The notes under the pieces are model-generated. The model saw only the letters and a program-made list of their open reading frames with translations, was not told where the DNA came from and did not search any database. The translations under genes and the position numbers were made by a program. 8,189 nucleotides of DNA from Streptomyces anulatus. Lineage in GTDB: Bacteria; Actinomycetota; Actinomycetes; Streptomycetales; Streptomycetaceae. The stretch spans positions 1 through 8,189 of the forward strand of contig NZ_JOEZ01000072.1 of assembly GCF_000721175.1 (NCBI RefSeq). Direction: 5' to 3'. Every line of letters starts with the position of its first letter. Position 1 is the stretch's first letter. Positions 1-5,691 of the stretch are shown here, in pieces.

Positions 1-69
1 CAACGATCACCGATCGCCTTCGAGAAGGGCTTCCACCTCACACCAACTACGCTGGCACCAGCCGCATAA
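1..69 (+). pseudogene. C-terminal 22 codons of an IS transposase (window-truncated)
   Basis: Frame 1 reads Q-R-S-P-I-A-F-E-K-G-F-H and ends in TAA at 67-69. The R/Y-S-P-x-x-F/Y-E motif a few residues before the stop is the usual tail of IS3-family OrfB integrases (after the HSxLGY segment), where it follows the DDE catalytic core. Only the tail is visible, so neither activity nor the full family can be judged. It is marked partial because the window starts inside the gene, not because damage is seen. Confidence 0.5.
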
Positions 70-99
70 CCCGTGTTCAGGATTCGGGGTCAAGGCCCA
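1..99 (+). mobile_element. Right-hand end of an IS element (probably IS3 family), partial
   Basis: These 99 bases are the exact reverse complement of 8091-8189, so the same element end lies at both window edges with its 3' end facing inward. It holds the last codons of an ORF (stop TAA at 67-69) and about 30 bp of terminal sequence ending in CA. Read outward-in, the end starts TGGGCCTTGACCCCG and then has CCTGAACACGGG. This resembles the IS3-type pattern TGA...CC...TGGACAC, and a TG...CA end is usual for that family. Family assignment rests on this pattern and a short C-terminus, so it is moderate. The rest of the element lies outside the window. Confidence 0.65.
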
Positions 100-104
100 C
101 GATC

Positions 105-110
105 GGGGGA
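105..110 (+). promoter_or_regulatory. Ribosome binding site of the chimeric ATPase gene
   Basis: GGGGGA at 105-110 lies 6 nt before the ATG at 117, a good purine-rich Shine-Dalgarno site. It sits only a few bases inside the IS end at 99. Any promoter for this gene must therefore lie in the IS or beyond it, because the 17 bases between IS end and start codon leave no room for one. Confidence 0.55.
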
Positions 111-116
111 TCTGCC

Positions 117-998
117 ATGCATCTGAGCCGCGTGAAGGTAAGCGGTCTGCGCGCGAGCGCAGAGACTCCAATGAGCTGCGACCTACCCGGCAGATTCAGC
201 GTGCTGATCGGTGCGAACGGTGCGGGCAAGACGACGCTCACAGACGCTCTCTACCTCGCACATCCAGGGAGCCGGTTTCCCGTGCTGCCGAGGCCGACTT
301 CGGCTGGTCTGGCATCACCTGATGCCGATGTGGAGCGCAGCGTAGACATCACCTATGCCCTGGGGGACGACCTCGCTGCGGAGGGTCGTCTCGGCCGCGA
401 ACTTCACACCACGGGCCACCGGCGCCTCGGTGGAGACGCTGAATCCTGGAGTGTTTCCCTTCACCGTCAACTGGGGACGGTCGCCTCTCGCCTGGCCAAC
501 AGCCGCCGGATCGAGGACGCCCGCCGTGCCGACCCATCAGCCGGCTACGCCGCCCATCTGCGGACCGCGCTGGACTACCGCGACTGGTTCCGCTTCCACA
601 CCTTCGTGGTCGAGGACGCGGCCCCGGGCCGCCGTCGGAAACTGACCGGCCGGACCGGGCTCAGCCAGGGCGAACAACGGGTCCTCTCCTACCTCGTCCT
701 CTTCGCCGCAGCAGCCGCCCACTTCACCAGCCTCGCCGAGTCGGCACCGCACGCACCACGCTTGATCCTCCTGGACGACGCCTGCGCCAAGGTCGATGAA
801 CCCACCCACGGCCGGCTGGGCCGTATCCTCGTCGACCTCGATCTCGACTTCGTCCTCACCAGCGAGCGACTCATGGGCAACTGGCCCGAGGTTCCGTCCC
901 TGCACATCTACGAGTGCCTCCGTGATCCCCACGTACGCGGGGTGGCCACCCTGCACTACACCTGGAACGGCCGGCACCGGCGTCTGGTGTCCGTATGA
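117..998 (+). CDS. Chimeric ATPase: OLD-like N-terminus fused to a JetC (TIGR02680-like) C-terminus
   Basis: The 293-residue product combines two families. Residues 1 to ~120 look like the start of an OLD-type AAA ATPase: an early V-x-x-x-G-L-R strand, then Walker A GANGAGKT at 32-39, then D-A-L-Y-L-A-H-P and a proline-rich R-F-P-x-L-P-R-P stretch. From about 125-140 on it looks like the C-terminal head of the Wadjet SMC-like subunit JetC: ALDYRDWFRF at 151-160, ABC signature LSQGEQ at 182-187, Walker B LILLDD at 216-221, then AKVDEPTHGRL, L-D-F-V-L-T-S-E-R and IYECLRDP. True JetC proteins exceed 1,000 residues because of a long coiled coil. Here Walker A and signature are only ~145 residues apart and no coiled coil is present. 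The frame is uninterrupted and has a good RBS. Its stop overlaps the jetD start (ATGA at 995-998), the usual jetC-jetD coupling. It is probably a deletion product; whether it makes a working ATPase is unknown. Confidence 0.75.
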   Translation: MHLSRVKVSGLRASAETPMSCDLPGRFSVLIGANGAGKTTLTDALYLAHPGSRFPVLPRPTSAGLASPDADVERSVDITYALGDDLAAEGRLGRELHTTGHRRLGGDAESWSVSLHRQLGTVASRLANSRRIEDARRADPSAGYAAHLRTALDYRDWFRFHTFVVEDAAPGRRRKLTGRTGLSQGEQRVLSYLVLFAAAAAHFTSLAESAPHAPRLILLDDACAKVDEPTHGRLGRILVDLDLDFVLTSERLMGNWPEVPSLHIYECLRDPHVRGVATLHYTWNGRHRRLVSV

Positions 999-2276
999 GC
1001 GGGCTGCCCGCCGCAACGCGCGACTGGCTGACGGGACCTGGACTCACCCGGCTCTGACAGGGGGCACGTAGACGCCTGGAGAGCAACGGCGTGCAGGCCA
1101 CGGGTTCGCTAAGGCTGACCGCGATGAACGCCCAGGAACGCAATGACCTGTCTCTCCTGCTGGGCAAACCCCTCACAGGTGCCGCCGTGACCGTACGGCT
1201 CGACGTCCTCGACGCACGGCTACGCGCTTCAGTTGCCGGAATCGGACTCAGACAGACCCTGGAAGAACTCGGGCCGCCGCTCACCGACCGCCGTGCCGCC
1301 CGCGCGGACGTGGCGGCACGGCGGGAGCAGGTGTGGTCGTCCCTTGCCTCGTCACTGGACGCCTCCCCGCTCGCCAACCAAGAATGGCCCCGGCAGTGGT
1401 ACGACCTGCTGCGCCGTACCGGTGTTCCGAAAGGAGTGACGCCTGAAGCGGCGATACGGACACTCCAGCAGGCGGTCCAAGTCCTCACCGCTCTTCTTGG
1501 ACCCGAAGGGAACTGAACGCAACGGCACATGCGGCCGAGGAGAACTCGCCGCCATGACGACCGGCTCCGCCCACGGCTTGGACGACGGCACCTGGCTCGC
1601 GCGCCTCGTCCAACGTGGCGTCGCCCTCGCCCATGGCACCGAGTTCCCAGACGACGCGGCCGGCCGACGCACTCTGTGGCGACTGGTGTCCGTCACGCCG
1701 GACGAGGTCTCCAGCACGGTGCTCACCTACGGGCTGCGACCCGTCGGCGAGGGCTGGCGGGAGCATGCTCTGCGGGAGCGAGCTGACCATCACTGCGAAG
1801 TTCACGTCACACCACGCGACCTCCATGACCTCCGGCTGCAGCTCCCCGCCGCGACGCTCATCCACATCTGTGAGAATCCGCGCGTGGTGGAAGCCGCGGC
1901 GGACGCGGCCTGCGTGCAGCCCATCGTGTGCACCTCCGGCAGCGCCGCCACCGTGGTCTTCACGCTTCTCGACGCCCTCGCCGCTACAGGTTGCCGCTTC
2001 GCGTACCACGGTGACTTCGACTGGCCGGGGATCGCTCTGGCCAATCGGGTCATCCGCCGCTACGAAGCCCTGCCGTGGCGCATGGGCACGGAGGACTACG
2101 AGCACCTGGCCGCACGCAGTCAGGTCGAAGGCATCCCTCAACTGGCACTCGACGGACAGCCGGTCGACGCGGACTGGGACCAGGACCTCGCCCCCGCCAT
2201 GACCGCCCTCGGCGTCGCGCTCCACGAGGAGGCCACCCTCGATCTGTTGGTGGCAGATCTGTCACGCCAGGTGTAG
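995..2276 (+). pseudogene. jetD: Wadjet JetD-type nuclease (TIGR02679; DUF3323 + DUF2399), broken by a nonsense codon and a frameshift
   Basis: JetD is the Toprim-fold nuclease of Wadjet, which cuts plasmid DNA held by the JetABC SMC complex. The natural start is ATG 995, overlapping the upstream stop. That frame meets TGA at 1055-1057 (codon 21, in the context L-T-R-L-stop-Q-G-A-R-R-R-L-E, where tryptophan would fit), runs open to a second TGA at 1514-1516, and continues one frame over to TAG 2276. Correcting both gives ~426 residues, about the family length. The N-terminal DUF3323 part covers about 995-1516. The DUF2399 part keeps likely Toprim residues: E in I-C-E-N-P (codon at 1872) and DxD in Y-H-G-D-F-D-W-P-G (2013-2021). 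The shift is best explained by one extra G in GGG 1508-1510. A restart is possible at ATG 1554, with GAGGAGA at 1537-1543, giving the nuclease part alone. Family match comes from recognised motifs and from the jetC-like neighbour. Confidence 0.8.
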
Positions 2277-2305
2277 CGCGGCGTCGGCATCATGCCGAAC
2301 TCGCC

Positions 2306-2307
2306 TA
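2306..2307. repeat. TA target duplication, left copy (IS5-family element)
   Basis: TA here and TA at 3166-3167 flank the element, with C before and G after, so the empty site was CTAG. Duplication of the central TA of CTAG/YTAR is typical for many IS5-family elements. Two bases alone would be weak evidence; the perfect terminal repeats fix the boundary. Confidence 0.7.
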
Positions 2308-2317
2308 AGAAGTCATC

Positions 2318-3125
2318 TCATTTGGTGAGTCTGCGGTAGCAGATGAGGGTGCAGGCGATGCTGGTGAAGGCGAGGAGGTGGTCGGCCTTGCGATCGTAGC
2401 GTCGGTGGAGTCGTCGGCAGCCGGCGAGCCAGGACATGGTGCGTTCGGCGGCCCAGCGGTGGCGGCCCAGTCGTTGCGAGGACTCGGCTCCCTTGCGGGC
2501 GATGCGGTGGGTGATGCCGCGTTCGCGCAACCATCGCCGCAGGTGGGCGTAGTCGTATCCCTTGTCGGCGTGGAGTTTTCCGGGCTTGCGCCGTCGCCGG
2601 CCGCGGCGTGAGCGGATCGGGGGGATGCCCCTCACGAGCGGGATCAGGGCCTGGCTGTCGTGCAGGTCGGCCCCGGAGATGCCGATGGATATGGGCAGAC
2701 CTGATCGTTCCGTGATCAGGTGGATCTTCGAGCCGTACTTGCCCCGGTCGACAGGATTCGGACCTGTCAGGTCCCCCTTTTCAGGGCCCGCATGTTGACC
2801 GAGTCGATCGCGCACCGCGACCAGTCCAGCTCACCACGGGCACCGAGTTCGTCGAGGACCAGGCGGTGGAGCTCGGCCACACCCTGGCCTTCGACCACTC
2901 CGAGAACCGCCGGTGGGCGGTCGCTCCGGACGGGCCGAACGCCACCGAAGGCAGCTGCTGCCAGGTACAACCCGACGTGGTCACGAAGACGATCGCGGCC
3001 GGCACTTCCCGGTCACCGTGCCGACGCCGACCACCACCCTGCGGCCGCGACGGAGCCTCCGGCACCACTCGCTGGAACAACTCCCACAACTCGTCCGGCA
3101 CCAGCCGCTCAACGATCCCCACCAT
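2318..3125 (-). pseudogene. IS5-family transposase, orfA/orfB, with an extra frameshift
   Basis: Translation starts at ATG 3125 with a DUF4096-type N-terminus (V-P-D-E-L-W-E-L, T-S-G-C-T-W-x-Q-L-P, R-R-F-S-E-W). The DDE parts follow: D in W-S-R-C-A-I-D-S, D in H-A-D-K-G-Y-D, E in R-W-A-A-E-R-T-M-S-W-L, ending at TGA 2318-2320 inside the terminal repeat. The product needs three frames. The second change, from D-S-V-N-M-R-A-L-K-R-G into D-L-T-G-P-N-P, is the normal programmed -1 shift at the A4G5 run. The first, after S-K-A-R-V-W near 2877, is not slippery and is explained by one missing base (GTGTGGCC for an expected GTGTGGGCC). This copy probably makes no active transposase, although the ends are intact and could be moved in trans. 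Confidence 0.8.
2773..2781 (-). other. Programmed -1 frameshift site of the IS5-family transposase
   Basis: The minus strand reads AAAAGGGGG here. In the incoming frame the codons are CTG AAA AGG GGG ACC TGA, so without slipping translation stops two codons later. A one-base slip back gives G-D-L-T-G-P-N-P-V-D and enters orfB. This A-run/G-run arrangement is typical for two-ORF IS5-type elements. Confidence 0.7.
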
Positions 3126-3165
3126 GACCCACAGAATACCGAACTACCCAAATGAGATGACTTCT

Positions 3166-3167
3166 TA
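3166..3167. repeat. TA target duplication, right copy (IS5-family element)
   Basis: TA directly after the right terminal repeat and followed by G; it pairs with TA at 2306-2307 to restore a CTAG target. Confidence 0.7.
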
Positions 3168-3195
3168 GTGACCCACCCGGGCCTGATCATCAAAG

Positions 3196-3229
3196 CGCCG
3201 TGCCCCGACCGGAAGGCCGGGGCACGGCG
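3196..3229. terminator. Strong hairpin terminator
   Basis: A perfect 12-bp stem, CGCCGTGCCCCG (3196-3207) paired with CGGGGCACGGCG (3218-3229), encloses a 10-nt loop. It has AAA before it and only TATT after it, so no long T-run, as is common in Streptomyces. It lies between the + strand jetD remnant and the convergent minus-strand lipoprotein gene, so it can serve both directions. Before the IS5-family insertion it would have lain about 60 nt after the jetD stop. Confidence 0.75.
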
Positions 3230-3233
3230 TATT

Positions 3234-3290
3234 CCCGTCCTCCCCCGTAAACGCTCCGAGGCGTTTCGGTAGTGAGTGTCAGAGGACGGG
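3234..3290. other. Nested inverted repeats in the intergenic region
   Basis: CCCGTCCTC (3234-3242) is the reverse complement of GAGGACGGG (3282-3290). Between them AAACGC (3249-3254) and GCGTTT (3261-3266) form a second stem with a 6-nt loop. The structure sits just past the terminator and upstream of no gene in the window: both neighbours end here. It could be a second terminator, an RNA structure, or the worn end of an older element. No ORF with family features lies between 3168 and 3376. Confidence 0.35.
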
Positions 3291-3376
3291 CGGCACTCAG
3301 GGCTTACCCACGCCTGGCACGGGCTCCCAACCGACGGATTCCAGGCCCGGTGTGTGTACCGAGTCGTTGGGCGAGG

Positions 3377-3823
3377 TTACGAGTTCTTTCTGATCTCGTA
3401 GCCGTACGGTTTGTCGACGTTCGTGCTGAAGAAGAGCACCTGTGGCGGGCCGTCCTCGGCGACCATGAGGCTGGCGACCTCCTCGTCGGTCGGGAATGAG
3501 CCGCCGGCGTCGATCATCAGGAGCAGGGTGTCCTCGTCGACGTCATGCTGCTCCCAGGTTCCCGCACCCGAGACCCTGGTCGCCCCGTTCCGCGGCTCGC
3601 TCCAGGTGAATGCGATGGACTCGACGGGAATCCCCTTCATGCTGAACCGGCCATCCGCGTGGAACTCGACCCGGCCGCCGCCGCTCCCGGTCCAGACGCC
3701 CGGCAGCCCGTCGGTGTCCACGGCCGAGGTACCGGCAGTGGAACACCCACTCAGGGTCATCGCCAGCCCCAGAGCCAGGGATATGACGGCGCAACGCGCT
3801 CTTCCCACCGACATACTCCCCAT
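3377..3823 (-). CDS. Small secreted lipoprotein, likely immunity partner of the RHS tip
   Basis: The 148-residue product has a lipoprotein signal: R-A-R in the first ten residues, a hydrophobic stretch C-A-V-I-S-L-A-L-G-L-A-M-T and lipobox LSGC with the lipidated cysteine at 27. About 122 mature residues follow. They contain L-P-G-V-W-T-G, G-G-R-V-E-F-H-A-D-G-R-F and an acidic segment D-E-D-T-L, a pattern of small beta-rich lipoproteins that I associate with RHS loci in Streptomyces. The start at ATG 3823 is 4 nt past the RHS stop (TAG 3828-3830); ATG 3814 is an alternative. The tight spacing implies translational coupling, as in toxin-immunity pairs. A surface-anchored immunity protein would suggest a toxin acting at the envelope, which is inference. 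I do not recognise a named family. Confidence 0.7.
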   Translation of the reverse strand: MGSMSVGRARCAVISLALGLAMTLSGCSTAGTSAVDTDGLPGVWTGSGGGRVEFHADGRFSMKGIPVESIAFTWSEPRNGATRVSGAGTWEQHDVDEDTLLLMIDAGGSFPTDEEVASLMVAEDGPPQVLFFSTNVDKPYGYEIRKNS

Positions 3824-3827
3824 ACCC

Positions 3828-5640
3828 CTACTTGTAGATGGTCTCTTGCCAGCGGATCTCGACCCGGTAGCCGGCGAAGAATCCTCCCATGTGTTTGGGA
3901 CCATTGTTGGCGGCCTCCTGCCACTTGGCATGCATCGGTATGAAGGACTCGTTGTTGATGTCCGTGGTGGCGGTGTACTTCACCGTGAGCGTGCTGCCCT
4001 TGCTCTCGGTGATCGTGTACTGGAGGTCGTAGGAGCCGAGTACTCCCTGAGCCTTCCTGTCCTTCTTCCCTACGAGCAGTCCGCCGACGTCGGAAGCGTA
4101 GAGACCGACGAGTTGGGCGAGGTTTCGGTTCTGCCCCTCGGCGTTCTTGGTGGTGCTGTACTTGGTTTTACCCTTGAGGGCTCCAGTGTCGCGGAAGGTG
4201 TTGGCCACGAAGACCCGCGCGTCCTTCATGCTGGTGCTCTCGATCAGGTTCTGGGTGATCGTGTCGTCGCCGTCGTACTTCGCGTCCGGGAGCGTGATCG
4301 CCTGCTTGGAAGACTTCCAGTGGAAATCAGCGCCCCAGGCCCAGCGGAACGCGAGTGACCAGGGACCGTCGCTGTTGACCTTGCCGTCGCCCCCGTGCTC
4401 GTTGTTCACGAGACTGCCCGACGGCAGACGGCACATCGCCTGTGCCTCCATGAACATCTTCTGCAGCTTCTGCATCTCGGGGCTGACCGGACCGGTGAAC
4501 AGCAACGGCATGGGGTCAGGGCCCATGAGCAGCGGCGGCTGCTGCACCAGCGGGAGCGTGGGAATCCCGGTGTAGCCGAGCGGGCCGCTCCAGGACGTGC
4601 CCGAGGTGCCGGTGCTGCTGGCGCCCCATAGCGGGGGGGAGACGGTCTCCTCCACCTTCTCCACCCCGGTCGGGCAGTCCACGCCCATGGTGCAGGAGAA
4701 GCTGCCCAGGCCAGTGGGATCGGACAGCGTGACGGGGTTGTTCTCGGCGTAGCCGTAACCGGCGAGCGACTGGTGCTTCTCGGTCTCCAGCAGCGAGTCG
4801 ACGCTGATGAACCGGCCCAGCTCGGCGTCGTACTCACGGGCGTCGAGATGGGTCAGACCGGTGGACCGGTCACGTGTCTTGCCCAGGAAGGACCGGTCGT
4901 CCACCCAGGATCCGACGGCGCCCGCCCGCTCCACGCCGAAGGCGGTCAGATAGCGCTTGGTCACCGCCTGCGTGTCGGAGGCGATAGCCAGGCTGGAGGT
5001 GCCGTGCTGGTCACCGGCCAGGTAGAAGAGCTTGTTGGCGCCGCTCTGGTTGGTGCGCACGGCGACGGACAACTCGGTCGATCCGTAGAAGCGCTGGGCC
5101 CAGAAGGTGCCGTCGCTCTTGAGATGCAGCTCCGTGGCGCCCGCGTACAGCACCCGCTCGCCGTTCTTCTCGCCGCGGATGAGGAGGTTGCCGTCCGCGT
5201 CGTAGAGATAGTCAGTGGTGCGGGTTCCCTCCGTGAGCTTGGAGAGCTTGCCCTCGGCACCCCATTCCAGGGCCTGCTTCCCGGTCGCTCCCGGACGTGA
5301 GTCCGTGTTCCCCGCGTCGTCGTAGGTGTACGAGCGCTCGGGCTGGGCGCAGTTGCCCTTGGCGCTGACACCGGCGAGGGTGTGCGGCTGCTTGTCGCCG
5401 CCCCGGTAGCAGTAGGTGTCGGTGGTGTCCCCGCCCGGCTTGTGCTGGGTCTCCGTCTTGCGCTGTCCGGCCGTGTCGTAGGTGTACCCCGTCCAGTACG
5501 GCGCGGGCCCCGACAGCTTCGTCGCGTCACGGGGGTCCGAGCACTTCTGCGAGGAGGGAGTCCACGCTTCGGTCAGGCGACGGAAGCCGTCGTAGGCGAA
5601 GCACTGGGCATCCGCCTTGCCGGTGCCGCCGAGGGTGGGA
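3828..5640 (-). pseudogene. RHS-repeat protein, 5'-truncated, with a variable C-terminal toxin-like tip
   Basis: About 604 codons remain of a much longer polymorphic-toxin gene. The retained shell has YD-type repeats (C-F-A-Y-D-G-F-R-R-L-T, Y-T-Y-D-D-A-G-N, Y-L-Y-D-A-D-G-N-L-L). It then has the RHS core end: L-T-H-L-D-A-R-E-Y-D, L-G-R-F-I-S-V-D, Y-G-Y-A-E-N-N-P and D-P-T-G-L-G near 4704-4721. After that boundary come ~290 residues of tip: a Ser/Thr/Pro/Gly linker, then from about 4420 a Lys/Asn-richer domain with W-S-L-A-F-R-W-A-W-G-A-D-F-H and G-S-Y-D-L-Q-Y-T-I, ending T-I-Y-K. I do not recognise a toxin family in it. The frame stops resembling RHS at about 5640, where an IS256-type end begins, so signal sequence and most repeats are lost. 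Expression would need a promoter outside the gene, for example read-through from the co-directional ISL3 transposase. Internal GTG codons such as 5153 could start translation. Confidence 0.85.
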
Positions 5641-5653
5641 CTGTAAAACGTTC
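5641..5653 (+). mobile_element. Left tip of an IS256-type element, split off by the ISL3 insertion
   Basis: CTGTAAAACGTTC here would join directly to GGTGTAACTCC at 7293 if the ISL3 element and one target copy were removed, giving a short leader 5' of the IS256 transposase start at 7309. RHS similarity ends next to it, which places the element boundary near 5636-5641. The exact terminus is inferred, because the other end of the IS256 element is not in the window. Confidence 0.5.
5646..5653. repeat. 8-bp target duplication of the ISL3 element, left copy
   Basis: AAACGTTC here is repeated exactly at 7285-7292, directly outside both terminal repeats. Eight bases is the usual target duplication for the ISL3 family. 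Confidence 0.9.
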
Positions 5654-5689
5654 GGCTCTGGCCCGTAGTCGGTGGTGACGCCGGGTTGC
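5654..5689 (+). repeat. ISL3 left terminal inverted repeat
   Basis: Pairs with 7249-7284: 9 matching bases, one mismatch, 23 matching, one mismatch, 2 matching. It ends just before the transposase stop (TGA, 5692-5694). Confidence 0.85.
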
Positions 5690-5691
5690 GG

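Larger units (their letters stand above)
2308..3165 (-). mobile_element. IS5-family insertion sequence (two-ORF, IS427-like), 858 bp
   Basis: It is bounded by perfect 18-bp inverted repeats AGAAGTCATCTCATTTGG (2308-2325) and its reverse complement (3148-3165), flanked by TA on each side. Length and the two-ORF layout with an A-run/G-run frameshift site fit the IS427-type group. It is inserted ~30 bp after the jetD stop and ~30 bp before the hairpin terminator, so it separates the jet remnant from its likely terminator. The transposase reads on the minus strand, toward jetD. Subgroup name is from memory of the family layout. Confidence 0.9.

Noticed and set aside
1055..1057. In-frame TGA as selenocysteine
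   Set aside because: The site is outside the likely catalytic region, tryptophan fits the context, no SECIS-like hairpin directly follows, and a second lesion is present downstream.
1497..1516. Programmed frameshift in jetD
   Set aside because: The required +1 change lacks a typical slippery or rare-codon stop context. The gene already carries a nonsense codon, so mutation is simpler.
871..2225. Long minus-strand frames (871-1530 and 1485-2225)
   Set aside because: They oppose the jetD remnant, are low-complexity Arg/Ser- or Gly/Val-rich, and have no motifs.
3411..4358. 315-codon open frame on the + strand
   Set aside because: It is antisense to the RHS tip and lipoprotein gene, both of which have recognisable motifs and a lipobox. 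The + strand product has no family features and arises from GC-rich third positions.
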